Shown here in pieces: positions 26,580 through 35,649 of a stretch of 64,000 bases of DNA. The first letter of the stretch is position 1; each line of letters opens with the position of its first letter. Below the pieces are notes generated by a model. It was not told where the DNA came from and ran no database searches. It saw only the letters and a list, made by a program, of their open reading frames with translations. The DNA is from CAVZMI01 sp050011775 (GTDB lineage: Bacteria > Bacteroidota > Ignavibacteria > UBA10030 > CAVZMI01): assembly GCA_050011775.1 (NCBI GenBank), contig JBEKIL010000004.1, forward strand, positions 175,256 to 239,255, written 5' to 3'. The translations under genes were made by a program, and so were the position numbers.

Positions 26580-27206
26580 ATGTCCCATATCGAATTTCAA
26601 TTATCGAAGAGATTATTTGCCTGGCTTTCATCTCATAAAAATACAGCCTACGAAGCATTAATAGCACCGCGGAAAAAGATGCTGCTTGGATCGCTCAAAG
26701 GAACTATAGTAGAAATTGGTGCGGGAACCGGTCCTAATCTCCATTACTATCCTCAAGGGATCAATTATATCGCAGTCGAACCGAATACATTCATGCACGG
26801 TTATCTGAAAAAAGAAGCTGCGAGTCTGGGGATAATGATAGATATTCGAGATTGTGCTGCAGAAGATATAAGGATTAAAGATGGAAGTATCGATGCTGTT
26901 GTGGGAACTCTCGTACTCTGTTCTGTAGCCAATCAGTCTAAGGTACTCCGGGAGATTTTCCGCATATTAAAACCGGGAGGAACGTATTGTTTCATTGAAC
27001 ACGTGGCTGCACCGAAGAAAAGCGCTTTAAGAGCGATTCAACATTTACTGCGTCCGTGCTGGAGACTTATAAGCGACGGCTGCTACCCCGACCGGGAGAC
27101 CCTGGCAGTAATTCAGATGAGCGGATTCACTACTATTGAGTATGAATCATTCCGTACCGGCGCGCCGGTTGTGAGTCCACACATCGCCGGTCGGGCTGTA
27201 AAATAA
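26580..27206 (+). CDS. Class I SAM-dependent methyltransferase
   Basis: 208 residues. The SAM-binding motif I is VEIGAGTGPNLHYYP (near residue 40), followed by AVEPN (motif II acidic end replaced by Glu), VGTLVLCSV (motif IV) and LKPGGTYCFIEHVA (motif post-IV). This layout is close to human METTL7-like and UbiE-like enzymes (Methyltransf_11). Substrate cannot be given. No clear ribosome site precedes the ATG. The next gene is convergent. Confidence 0.85.
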   Translation: MSHIEFQLSKRLFAWLSSHKNTAYEALIAPRKKMLLGSLKGTIVEIGAGTGPNLHYYPQGINYIAVEPNTFMHGYLKKEAASLGIMIDIRDCAAEDIRIKDGSIDAVVGTLVLCSVANQSKVLREIFRILKPGGTYCFIEHVAAPKKSALRAIQHLLRPCWRLISDGCYPDRETLAVIQMSGFTTIEYESFRTGAPVVSPHIAGRAVK

Positions 27207-27225
27207 TTGGAATTTTTCTTGCACC

Positions 27226-29220
27226 CTACGCTTCGATCAATAGACCTTCGATCTCATTGAAAATCTCTTCATCTTCGAAAAGATTTTGATGGATCGCTCC
27301 TGACGGACAGGCGGCGACGCACGTTCCACATCCTTTGCAGAGCGCTTCATTGATTACGGATTTTTTCTTCTCATCGTTGAACGAGATTGCGTTGTACGGA
27401 CATAAGGAGATGCATGTCTTACATCCCGAACATGATTCTTCAAGGATATAGGCTGTATTCGGCTCGAGCTCGACATGACCGGTATCGATGAGTGCAAGAG
27501 CTTCCGCTGCAGCAGCACCGGCCTGAGCCACCGTATCGGGAATATCTTTCGGTCCCTGACAACATCCTGCGATAAAAATCCCATCGGTGAACGTGCTAAC
27601 CGGCGCCAGCTTCGGATGACGCTCGAGAAAAAAGTTCTCAGATGAGCAGCAGATGTTAAATATACGGCGGACTTCTCCGGCATCGGCATGCGGTTCGAGT
27701 CCGACCGATAGAATCACCATGTCGACCGGAATCGTTCGGAGTCTTCCAAGTAAAGTATCTTCCACACGAATATTTAACTTCCCGGTAGTCCCATTATTCG
27801 ATTCCGGATATATATCGGCGACTTTTCCACGGATCAGGTGGACTCCTTCTTCCGCGACACGGTTGTAAAACTCCTCCATCGTTTTGCCGACAGCCCTAAT
27901 GTCGATGTAAAAATTATATATCTCGGCTTCCGTGTGCTCCTTGACCAGATGCGCCAATTTCAATGAGTACATACAGCAGACGCGTGAACACCACCGGTTT
28001 GTATTCATATCACGCGAGCCCACACAGTGTACAATCGCGACCGATTTTGGCTTTCGTCCGTCGCGCATTATCACTTCACCACCTGTCGGACCGGAAGCAT
28101 TGACAAGGCGTTCGACTTCGAGTGCAGTATAGACGTTCGGGTAGGTACCATAGCCGTAATACGGAATGCGTGAAGCATCAAATATTTGAAATCCTGTTGC
28201 GAGAATAATGCTGCCTACTTTAAATTCAATTTTCTCTTCCTGCTGATTGAAGTCGATGGCATTTCTATCGGCACATACTTCGACGCATGTTTTCTTGCAC
28301 TTATGAGATTTGAACTCGATGCAGGTTTCCGGATCGATGATTGCAATAAGAGGTGTCGCCTGCGCGAAAGGAACATATATCGGCTTCCTCTTCCCCAATC
28401 CGAGATTAAACTCATCGGGATATTTTGCCTCTTTATATATACATGCCTCAATGCATTCCAGACACCCCACACAGCGATCCTCAATCACGTAGCGGGGTTT
28501 CCGTTTTACCGTAACCGTATAATTTCCGACATATCCCACCACACTCACCACTTCGGAGTATGTCCAGAGCGTAATATTCGGGTGGGATTTCACAGCCGAC
28601 ATTTTCGGAGTCAGGATGCATGCCGCACAATCGAGCGTTGGGAAGGTTTTATCAAATTTCGCCATATGTCCGCCGATGGTCGCATCCCGCTCGACCAGGG
28701 TGACATGTTTCCCTGCATTTGCCATTGTCAGGGCAGCATGAATTCCCGCTATTCCTCCGCCGACGATCAATACATCGGGATGAACCGGGACTTCTTTTTT
28801 CTCGAGCGGCTTGTGGTAACGAACACGCCGTATAGCTGCACGGACAAGATCGAACGCTTTTGCCGTCGCTGCGGCTTTATCGTCATGAATCCATGAATCG
28901 TGCTCACGAATATTCACCATTTGAAAGAAATAGGGATTGAGTCCTCCTTTTTCCGTTGCATGCCGGAATGTTTTTTCATGAAGAAACGGCGAACATGACG
29001 CAATGACAATACGATTAAGTTTTTGCTCACGGATGTCGGTTTGAAGCAGTTCCTGACCCGGATCGGAGCACATATATCTATAGTCCCTTGAAACCACAAC
29101 TCCAGGCAACGTGGCCGCATATTCTGCGACTCTCTTGACATCGATGACGCCCGCGATATTTGAACCGCAGTGACATATATAAAATCCAATCCTTATCTGA
29201 CCATTGTCTTTCTTTTCCAT
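27226..29220 (-). CDS. HdrA-like flavin/iron-sulfur oxidoreductase
   Basis: 664 residues from the ATG at 29220, which follows GGGAGGTG in the end of the previous gene. HdrA proteins are FAD and multi-[4Fe-4S] electron hubs. Seen here: an N-terminal region with YICHCGSNIAG, the FAD Rossmann motif DVLIVGGGIAGIHAALTMAN (about 145-165), LDCAACILTPKM, ferredoxin-like CVGCLECIEACIYKEAK, and two C-terminal 4Fe-4S sets (CSGCKTCISLCP and CKGCGTCVAACP, near 605-650). It is the last gene of the etfBA-EMO-HdrD-HdrA operon. No MvhD, FdhAB or FloxABCD gene is adjacent, so its electron partner must be the operon's own proteins or encoded elsewhere. Confidence 0.9.
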   Translation of the reverse strand: MEKKDNGQIRIGFYICHCGSNIAGVIDVKRVAEYAATLPGVVVSRDYRYMCSDPGQELLQTDIREQKLNRIVIASCSPFLHEKTFRHATEKGGLNPYFFQMVNIREHDSWIHDDKAAATAKAFDLVRAAIRRVRYHKPLEKKEVPVHPDVLIVGGGIAGIHAALTMANAGKHVTLVERDATIGGHMAKFDKTFPTLDCAACILTPKMSAVKSHPNITLWTYSEVVSVVGYVGNYTVTVKRKPRYVIEDRCVGCLECIEACIYKEAKYPDEFNLGLGKRKPIYVPFAQATPLIAIIDPETCIEFKSHKCKKTCVEVCADRNAIDFNQQEEKIEFKVGSIILATGFQIFDASRIPYYGYGTYPNVYTALEVERLVNASGPTGGEVIMRDGRKPKSVAIVHCVGSRDMNTNRWCSRVCCMYSLKLAHLVKEHTEAEIYNFYIDIRAVGKTMEEFYNRVAEEGVHLIRGKVADIYPESNNGTTGKLNIRVEDTLLGRLRTIPVDMVILSVGLEPHADAGEVRRIFNICCSSENFFLERHPKLAPVSTFTDGIFIAGCCQGPKDIPDTVAQAGAAAAEALALIDTGHVELEPNTAYILEESCSGCKTCISLCPYNAISFNDEKKKSVINEALCKGCGTCVAACPSGAIHQNLFEDEEIFNEIEGLLIEA

Positions 29221-29221
29221 G

Positions 29222-30424
29222 TTATTCACCTCCCATAGATTCGGCAAGAAGTTCGACGATATCTTTGACGAGGATTTTTTCTTGTCCCAGTACTTTCAGA
29301 GCGTCTTCAAAGCGGGAAACTTCATACGGGCACCCCACTGCCACCACCTCGGCTCCGGTGTCGATCGCCTCTTTCATTCTCCGTTCCGACAAACGTTCCA
29401 TACCTTTCGATTTATAATACGTATCGAGCCACATCCCGCCGCCGCCGCCGCCACAGCAAATGGAATTTATCCGGTTGTGAACCATCTCGACGAGTTTCAC
29501 ACCGGGAATGGCACGCAACAGGGCACGGGGTTCTTCATAGACATTGTTACTACGCCCAAGGCAGCATGAATCATGATATGTGATCTTGTAAGGCAGCTTC
29601 TTCTTGAGTAAGGGTTTTAACTTATCCAGATATTCTGCAAGGAACGGTATCGTATGTGTGGTCGGATAATAGAAACCGTACATGGGATAACGATATATAA
29701 AAGCGTCGAACGCATGCGGATCCGAAGTGACAATACGGTTAAATTTGTATTTTTTGAATGTCTTCATATTGGCATCGATTAATGTCTCTGACAATCCCGA
29801 TTCCCAGGCGAATCGTCCGCAATCTCCGGCACATTTCTCTTCGTTCCCGAGGATCGCAAAATCAATTCCAAGCGTATTGAAGAGTTTTGCAGCGGCACGG
29901 CAATTATCCTGTCCTCGCGGATAGAACGAGGTATAGCACTCCACGAACCAGAGAACATCGACCGGTTCCGGATGTTCGGAAAGAATCCGCACCGGGACGC
30001 CCGCAGTAGGAACCCAAGCCGCCCGCTTCCGTGGAGATTCACCCATTGCATTCCCGTACCGCATCGTATTGACCAGTCCTTTTTGAAATTCGGCTGGAAG
30101 TTGTGTCTGATGAGTTATAACCTGTTCTTTTACCAATGGTAGAAGAACATCAGTGAGGTTAATATTCCGCGGACATTTAGCTTTGCATGCATAGCAGCTC
30201 ACACATTTCAACAGACTATCGGATTGAAACACTTCTTCCAGTAATCCGTTCTGCAGCATTTGAATAATCCGCCGCGGAGGAAAATCCATATATTCACCGT
30301 ACGGACATGTTCCAACACACATGCCGCATTGAATACATGAGAGAACCTGCTTTCCTTCCGGTGTCTCCGCCAGATTTTCGAGCGTATATTTTTCAATTCC
30401 CGGTGCTGCTGTAAGTGTCTGCAT
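29222..30424 (-). CDS. HdrD/HdrCB-like Fe-S protein (4Fe-4S plus two CCG domains)
   Basis: 400 residues. N-terminal: two [4Fe-4S] motifs, CIQCGMCVGTCPYG and CVSCYACKAKCPRN (about 30-90), as in HdrC. C-terminal: two cysteine-rich CCG domains as in HdrB, with EEKCAGDCGRF (first, modified) and ICCGGGGGGMWLD (second), and YHDSCCLGRSNN before it. The protein has no membrane segment. It lies between the EMO-like membrane protein and the HdrA-like gene, six and one bases from its neighbours, so it probably passes electrons between them. Relatives include lactate- and glycolate-type FeS oxidoreductases, but the context favours an Hdr-type role. Confidence 0.88.
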   Translation of the reverse strand: MQTLTAAPGIEKYTLENLAETPEGKQVLSCIQCGMCVGTCPYGEYMDFPPRRIIQMLQNGLLEEVFQSDSLLKCVSCYACKAKCPRNINLTDVLLPLVKEQVITHQTQLPAEFQKGLVNTMRYGNAMGESPRKRAAWVPTAGVPVRILSEHPEPVDVLWFVECYTSFYPRGQDNCRAAAKLFNTLGIDFAILGNEEKCAGDCGRFAWESGLSETLIDANMKTFKKYKFNRIVTSDPHAFDAFIYRYPMYGFYYPTTHTIPFLAEYLDKLKPLLKKKLPYKITYHDSCCLGRSNNVYEEPRALLRAIPGVKLVEMVHNRINSICCGGGGGGMWLDTYYKSKGMERLSERRMKEAIDTGAEVVAVGCPYEVSRFEDALKVLGQEKILVKDIVELLAESMGGE

Positions 30425-30430
30425 AAAGTT

Positions 30431-32461
30431 TTATACCCCTTTCTGAATCTCGAGTGCATCCCCCACAAATTCTGCAATATCCTTTATCATCAATCGCTGT
30501 TCATTTCCGGTAGTTTTAACAGCATCACGAAACATGACAAGATCTTTCGGACACGCAACCGCCATTGTATTGACATCAGGAAGCGATATAGCTTCACGGA
30601 CTCGATTCTCTGCAGGTCTTTCTTTTATTCCCGGAATATCCTCCATCCAAATCCGTCCTCCTCCTGCTCCACAACAAAAGCCCTTCGAGCGATTTCGCGG
30701 CATTTCTTCTATTTGAAGACCCAGCATTCTCAAGAGCATCCGAGGAGGTTCATACACACCGTTGTAGCGGCCGAGATAACAGGGATCATGATATGTGATG
30801 CGGCCGTTCAGATTTTTCCGGACAGTAAGATCCCCATTCAGAAGAAGTTGATAGATTAGTTCGGTGTAATGGACAACCCGGGTACCATTTCCGTTCATAC
30901 GATATTCATTTTTCAATGTATTATATGAATGAGGATCTGTCGTAACGATGGTCTCGAATTTTGCTTTACCAAGAACCGTTTGATTCTTCTCGCTCAGGAG
31001 CTGGTAAAGTCCTTCTTCCCCGACGCGCCGGACATCGTTTCCGGAATTTCGTTCTCCGTCAAATAGAATACCAAAATCAAGTTTTGCCGTTTGAAAAATT
31101 TTCGCCGTGAGTTTAGTAATATCCTGAACTCGGGGATCGTACGATGCATAATCGCCCACAAACCAGAGATATTGAACCGGTTCCTTCCTTGCATCCTTTA
31201 TTGTAAAACCAATATCCTGTGTCCATTTCGCGCGCATACGATCAGATTGGCCGAAGGAATTGCCATATCTGTTCATCTTCATTAATGTGTCCTGAACAAG
31301 TGTCTCTATCTCGCCTTGATTCACCAGATACCTTCTCATCTCGACAATCATTCTTGGATGTTCCACAAAGACCGGACACATCTCTTCGCAAGCGCCACAT
31401 GTGGTGCATGCCCAAAGTTCCGGAGCCGAAATTACCGGGCCATGCAGTTTTTTTGATTCTTCTTCTTTTCCGGAATTTGATCCATTGGTTTTTGTGTAAT
31501 GCAGCAATTGAGAATCCAATTTTAAAACCAGGTTCTTGGGAGATAGTGAATAGCCACTCGTATAAGCAGGACACACCTCCTGGCATCTGCCGCACCAGGT
31601 GCAGGCATCGACCTGCATCAGCTGTCTCCATGTAAAATCGTCGATTTTTTCTAATGTAGCTTCTCCGGAAGCGGTTAGTGATCCCACCGGGGCGAACTTT
31701 CTAAAATAAATACTAAGAGCAGATGAAAAAATATGGAACGCTTTTGTGTAAGGAATACTAGCAACAAACACGAGAGCAAGGATAAGATGGAGTAACCAAA
31801 ATACAAAATGAATTGATAATATTGCAGAAAGAGATAAAGGCTGGAAGAGCGTCGACAGATAATATCCCACCGGAGCCCACTTTGCCCATGGGGGGTTCTG
31901 TGCCGTAATTCGGAGACCTTCTATAATAAATCCCGTCAGATCGATTAACAGGAGAATAATCAAGAGATAGAACGAATCCCACCGGAACGTAGGTGTCTCA
32001 GGGGTCTTAAGGCGTTCCGGACGAAGAATATATCGTCTGTATACAGCCATCCCAAGACCAAAGACCAGAAGCAGACCAAAGATATCGAGTGCTAATTCAT
32101 AGAAAAGATAAAAATATCCTCTCAAGAACTGAAAACCGAGTATTAAGAAGGTAACATCCCAATCCACAGTAGCAAGCGCTGTTCCGACCAATAGAATTGC
32201 CATACTCCAAAAAATCATCAAATGCATTATTATGGCAAAACTGTCTGAAGAAAGCCGCCATTGAAAAAGAGCATATGTCACAGAGGATTTGAGCCGTTCG
32301 AACACAGATCTTTCAACCATTTCGGGCTTTCCCAATCGCCATTTTTTTATGTGACGATATACTCCATAGGCGAAAATAGAAATTGCCACAGCACCGAGAA
32401 GATATACCAGGATCTGCGCCCAACCCGGGATGTTCCAGTAAGTAGGTCGAATAGGCTCCAT
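30431..32461 (-). CDS. EMO-like cytochrome b/Fe-S oxidoreductase (ETF:menaquinone oxidoreductase type)
   Basis: 676 residues. Residues about 15-270 form six membrane helices like nitrate reductase gamma, with candidate haem-b histidines in FAIIMHLMIFW and SIHFVFWLLHL. Then two [4Fe-4S] motifs, CTWCGRCQEVCPAY and CTTCGACEEMCPVF (about 295-390), and two CCG domains. The second CCG is intact (FCCGAGGGRIWM); in the first, the usual cysteine is replaced (GERNSGNDVRRVGEEG). This architecture matches the membrane ETF:menaquinone oxidoreductases (EMO) of fatty-acid-oxidising bacteria. Direct linkage to etfA and etfB supports that role: taking electrons from reduced ETF and reducing menaquinone. Confidence 0.87.
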   Translation of the reverse strand: MEPIRPTYWNIPGWAQILVYLLGAVAISIFAYGVYRHIKKWRLGKPEMVERSVFERLKSSVTYALFQWRLSSDSFAIIMHLMIFWSMAILLVGTALATVDWDVTFLILGFQFLRGYFYLFYELALDIFGLLLVFGLGMAVYRRYILRPERLKTPETPTFRWDSFYLLIILLLIDLTGFIIEGLRITAQNPPWAKWAPVGYYLSTLFQPLSLSAILSIHFVFWLLHLILALVFVASIPYTKAFHIFSSALSIYFRKFAPVGSLTASGEATLEKIDDFTWRQLMQVDACTWCGRCQEVCPAYTSGYSLSPKNLVLKLDSQLLHYTKTNGSNSGKEEESKKLHGPVISAPELWACTTCGACEEMCPVFVEHPRMIVEMRRYLVNQGEIETLVQDTLMKMNRYGNSFGQSDRMRAKWTQDIGFTIKDARKEPVQYLWFVGDYASYDPRVQDITKLTAKIFQTAKLDFGILFDGERNSGNDVRRVGEEGLYQLLSEKNQTVLGKAKFETIVTTDPHSYNTLKNEYRMNGNGTRVVHYTELIYQLLLNGDLTVRKNLNGRITYHDPCYLGRYNGVYEPPRMLLRMLGLQIEEMPRNRSKGFCCGAGGGRIWMEDIPGIKERPAENRVREAISLPDVNTMAVACPKDLVMFRDAVKTTGNEQRLMIKDIAEFVGDALEIQKGV

Positions 32462-33442
32462 TTATGATCCCTTACGTTTTTTGATCTCTTCGGTCAGTGC
32501 CGGAAGAATATCGAGAAGGTCGGCACACACACCGTAATGCGCAATACTAAAAATAGGAGCATTCGGATCTGTATTGACGGCAAGGATGAGTCCGGAGTTT
32601 TTCATTCCCTCTTCATGTTCCGGTGCCCCGCTAATTCCTGCCGCGAGATATAATTTTGGCGTAACATTCATTCCCGATTTTCCCACCTGCCGGGTCAGCG
32701 GAAGCCATCCCTGATCGACAACCGGCCGCGAAGCGGACACGGCACCTCCAAGTACATTTGCAAGCTCATCGGCAATAGCGATATTATCCTGATTCTGAAT
32801 GCCACGACCGACGGAAACGAGAATATCCTGTTTGGTTATATCGATATCGCCTGCTTCAGGCTCTATGGTTCGTTCAAATTTCATCCGTAGTGCTTCGAAG
32901 GGAATCGAAGCAGTAACATCTTCGACCTGAGGAGCATTCGGTGCTGTTTCACTTTCGGAACGGAAAGAACCCGAAAGCACTGAAACGATATTGAAATCAC
33001 CTGTCAGCTCAACATCGGCAAATATTTTACCACCATAAAGCTGACTTTTCGCGATAAGTTTTCCATCTTCGAATCTGAGATCCCTGCAGTAGGATATAAT
33101 CGGAATATTCAGCTTTGCCGAGAGCGGAGCTGCCAGATCGAGTCCCATTGATGTTGACCCGAATATTGTAAGACGTGGTTGAAATTTTTTTATCAATTCA
33201 CTTAGAACAAGTTGATATGCCTCAGGATTGAAATCGTGAAGCCGATCGTCTTCGATGCAAAGAACCTTATCGGCCGGCCGGAGTTCCGGGGCAAGTTGAC
33301 GGACACCGCTTCCAATTAAAACAGCGTATAATGTACCTCCGCTCTTTCCGGCGAGTTCACGTCCCTTGCCGAGAAGCTCGAATGTAATGTCGGTAAGTTT
33401 TCCCTGAAAATGTTCGGCGAAGATAAAAATATTGTTCTCCAT
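32462..33442 (-). CDS. etfA: Electron transfer flavoprotein alpha subunit
   Basis: 326 residues. EtfA carries the FAD of the ETF heterodimer that accepts electrons from acyl-CoA dehydrogenases. The C-terminal FAD-binding signature is plain: SVGRGIQNQDN, VSASRPVVDQGWLPLTRQVG, SGMNVTPKLYLAAGISGAPEH and ILAVNTDPNAPIFSIAHYG. It lies directly after etfB and before the EMO-like gene. Whether this ETF is bifurcating cannot be told with certainty; the usual bifurcating group-2 insertions were not recognised. Confidence 0.95.
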   Translation of the reverse strand: MENNIFIFAEHFQGKLTDITFELLGKGRELAGKSGGTLYAVLIGSGVRQLAPELRPADKVLCIEDDRLHDFNPEAYQLVLSELIKKFQPRLTIFGSTSMGLDLAAPLSAKLNIPIISYCRDLRFEDGKLIAKSQLYGGKIFADVELTGDFNIVSVLSGSFRSESETAPNAPQVEDVTASIPFEALRMKFERTIEPEAGDIDITKQDILVSVGRGIQNQDNIAIADELANVLGGAVSASRPVVDQGWLPLTRQVGKSGMNVTPKLYLAAGISGAPEHEEGMKNSGLILAVNTDPNAPIFSIAHYGVCADLLDILPALTEEIKKRKGS

Positions 33443-33445
33443 TTT

Positions 33446-34258
33446 TTACTTCACCAATCCTTTCTCACATAGTATCCCGACAATTCTGGATACAATTTCC
33501 TGAGGTGTGCCTGAGATCATTTCGGCCCGGCCGGAAATCTCCGGTTTAAGCAAACGCAGTATCTCGAGTGCTTTCGGAATACCTCCATCGCCTATTGTCT
33601 TTCCAACGGCCGCTTCGGCCGGCTTTGGTAATTCGGATACTGTAATCTCTTCGATACGGCCGGATTTCATCGCCTGTCGAATGCGTGCTACCGGGACATA
33701 ACGTGGCGGTTGAGAGGCCGATTGAATTCCCAGGAGTGCCGGTAGTTGTACTCGGATTTCCTCCAGGACTCCGCCGGGGAACTCTTTCCTCACAATCACT
33801 GATGTCCCTTCGACTGTTACGCCGCTCACAACGCCGACATACGGTAGTCCGAGATACATTGCCAGCATTGCACCCACCTGTCCGTCCAGATCATCCGTTG
33901 CCTGGACGCTGGTGAGAATTAAATCGTATGATTTGTCCTTCAGAAGCGATTGCAGGATGCGTGCCGTGCAATGGCTGTCGATTTTCCCTTTTTCAATTCC
34001 GGTGATTTTAACCGCCGAATCGGCGCCTTTTGCCAGTGCACCAAACAGAACCTCGTCGATGTCGGTTGAGTCGAAGGCAATAACCGAGAGAGTGCCGCCA
34101 TGTTTTTCCTTAAGAAGAAGCCCCTGTTCAAGAGCGTGATCGGCAGGTTCATTTAAAATGAAGCGCAGGTATTCGCTATCAAGTGATTTCCCGTCAGGGG
34201 CGATAATCAAGTCTTCTACCGTATCCGGTATCACCTGAAGATATGTGAGAATGTTCAT
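33446..34258 (-). CDS. etfB: Electron transfer flavoprotein beta subunit
   Basis: 270 residues. EtfB binds AMP (or a second FAD in bifurcating types) and docks dehydrogenases. The N-terminal NEPADHALEQGLLLKEKHGG and the DLILTSVQATDDLDGQVGAMLA segment are diagnostic. A strong CCGGAGGA ribosome site precedes the ATG. It heads the five-gene operon and sits about 175 bp downstream of a good promoter at 34433-34461. Confidence 0.95.
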   Translation of the reverse strand: MNILTYLQVIPDTVEDLIIAPDGKSLDSEYLRFILNEPADHALEQGLLLKEKHGGTLSVIAFDSTDIDEVLFGALAKGADSAVKITGIEKGKIDSHCTARILQSLLKDKSYDLILTSVQATDDLDGQVGAMLAMYLGLPYVGVVSGVTVEGTSVIVRKEFPGGVLEEIRVQLPALLGIQSASQPPRYVPVARIRQAMKSGRIEEITVSELPKPAEAAVGKTIGDGGIPKALEILRLLKPEISGRAEMISGTPQEIVSRIVGILCEKGLVK

Positions 34259-34432
34259 ATTATTCCTCCGGAATTATTATCGTAGTGGGGATCAAAACAG
34301 GGTAGAAAATCGACACACTGGATTACAATGGCCTGGTGAAAAAACGTTATCTCTTGGTTCTCGAATCTATATTGAAAGTTAAAACGTTGGGCAATGTAAA
34401 CTGTCTTGAACACCTTATTCCGGACAGTGCAT

Positions 34433-34461
34433 AATATACCATTAGAGTATACTAAAGTCAA
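34433..34461 (-). promoter_or_regulatory. Promoter of the etfBA-EMO-Hdr operon
   Basis: TTGACT (34461-34456) and TATATT (34438-34433) on the minus strand, 17 bases apart, preceded by TGG before the -10 box. The leader to etfB is about 170 bases, longer than needed for a simple start, but no clear riboswitch fold was seen. Confidence 0.65.
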
Positions 34462-34489
34462 GTACATTATACCGCTCTGGATAATCATA

Positions 34490-34518
34490 TTGAATAAAGT
34501 TTTTAAAAATGGTATATT
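34490..34518 (+). promoter_or_regulatory. Promoter of the FKBP lipoprotein gene
   Basis: TTGAAT (34490-34495) and TATATT (34513-34518), 17 bases apart, with ATGG before the -10 box, mirroring the divergent promoter at 34433-34461. The TTG start codon is about 60 bases downstream. Confidence 0.6.
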
Positions 34519-34579
34519 TCGTAAACAGTGTGAAAAAGATAATCACATTTATCAATAATTTAATTAAAGGAAAAACAAC

Positions 34580-35248
34580 TTGAAAAATATTGTCATTGCC
34601 TGCATTTCAATGATGGCTCTCACATCATGTCAAAAAAGCAATCAAGACGCTTCGGCTTTGAAGACTCAAAAAGACAGCCTCAGTTACGCCATCGGGCTGA
34701 GCGTCGGGAAAAGCCTGCAACAGGATTCTGTCAGTGTCGATCCGGATCTGATTGCCCGGGCATTAAAAGACTTAGCCGTAAATAAAACAATCCTCAATGA
34801 TCAAGCTTCAAAAGAGACGATCATGCGATACAGAAAGGAACAGCTTGCCCAGAAGGGCGAAAAAAATAAGAAAGCTGGAGAAACCTTCCTCGAAGAGAAT
34901 AAAAAGAAAAACGGGGTGGTCCCACTGCCGAGCGGACTACAGTACAGGGTAATCACAGCAGGAAGCGGAAAGAAACCGAAGGCAAACCAGACTGTCGTTG
35001 TTCATTACCGTGGTATGACAATTGATGGAAAAGAATTCGACAGCTCTTACCGGAACGGCCAGCCCGTTTCCTTGCAGGTAGATAGAGTTATCAAGGGATG
35101 GTCGGAAGCCCTTCAATTAATGACGGTAGGTTCCAAATGGGAACTCTTCGTTCCATCGGATCTCGCTTATGGAGAGAACGGCATTAGCCAGGTCATCGGC
35201 CCGAACAGCACATTGATTTTCGAAATAGAGCTCCTATCTATCAAATAA
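34580..35248 (+). CDS. FKBP-type peptidyl-prolyl isomerase lipoprotein
   Basis: 222 residues with a TTG start six bases after AAAGGA; no other start fits the signal peptide. The lipobox ALTSC (Cys near residue 17) marks a lipoprotein. An N-terminal dimerisation region (30-115) rich in charged helices is followed by the FKBP domain (about 120-222): VVVHYRGMTIDGKEFDSS, VIKGWSEALQLMTVG and FVPSDLAYGENG. It resembles FkpA/Mip, periplasmic foldases. It has its own promoter and a strong terminator. Confidence 0.92.
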   Translation: MKNIVIACISMMALTSCQKSNQDASALKTQKDSLSYAIGLSVGKSLQQDSVSVDPDLIARALKDLAVNKTILNDQASKETIMRYRKEQLAQKGEKNKKAGETFLEENKKKNGVVPLPSGLQYRVITAGSGKKPKANQTVVVHYRGMTIDGKEFDSSYRNGQPVSLQVDRVIKGWSEALQLMTVGSKWELFVPSDLAYGENGISQVIGPNSTLIFEIELLSIK

Positions 35249-35260
35249 AATCTCTTTTTC

Positions 35261-35301
35261 AAGGGAGAGCAATACGAATCTCTCGCAATACGCTCTCCCT
35301 T
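35261..35301 (+). terminator. Intrinsic terminator after the FKBP gene
   Basis: Ten-base arms AAGGGAGAGC (35261-35270) and GCTCTCCCTT (35292-35301) with a 21-base loop. The downstream T-tract is short (TTATTCTAT), so termination may be partial. The next gene starts ten bases later. Confidence 0.65.
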
Positions 35302-35310
35302 ATTCTATCC

Positions 35311-35649
35311 ATGGTCCCTTCGGTAACATACAATCTGATCTGGAGCGTCATTCGACGGATTCCGAAAGGAAGAGTCTCAACATATGGAAGAGTTGCGGAT
35401 ATCTGTGGGCTTATCGGTCAGTCCCGCCTCGTGGGGTATGCGCTGCATGCGCTCCCTCGCGATACTAAAGTACCATGGTACCGGGTCATCAATGCGCAGG
35501 GGCGGATTTCGTTTCCGGAACGAAGCGAGGCGTACAGAGTTCAAAAACGGTTTCTCGAATCCGAAAGAATAACCTTTAAACAAGGGAAGATCGACCTTAC
35601 ACGTTTTGGCTGGCCTCCGGATGCCGAAGTCCGTCGCAGGCGGACGTAG
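35311..35649 (+). CDS. Alkyltransferase-like protein (ATL, MGMT relative)
   Basis: 112 residues. ATL proteins bind O6-alkylguanine and flag it for nucleotide excision repair but cannot transfer the alkyl group. The motif is VPWYRVINAQGRIS, with Trp in place of the reactive Cys of the MGMT PCHRV site. The DNA-binding RLVGYALHALP and the Tyr in RVSTYGRVAD (nucleotide flipping) are conserved. No ribosome site is seen; the ATG comes right after the FKBP terminator. The last residues (EVRRRRT) and the TAG stop come from a palindromic repeat at 35621-35653, so the native end has probably been replaced. Confidence 0.85.
   Translation: MVPSVTYNLIWSVIRRIPKGRVSTYGRVADICGLIGQSRLVGYALHALPRDTKVPWYRVINAQGRISFPERSEAYRVQKRFLESERITFKQGKIDLTRFGWPPDAEVRRRRT

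Noticed and set aside
34255..34488. 77-codon minus-strand frame before etfB
   Set aside because: It covers the etf promoter and overlaps the etfB start; no ribosome site.
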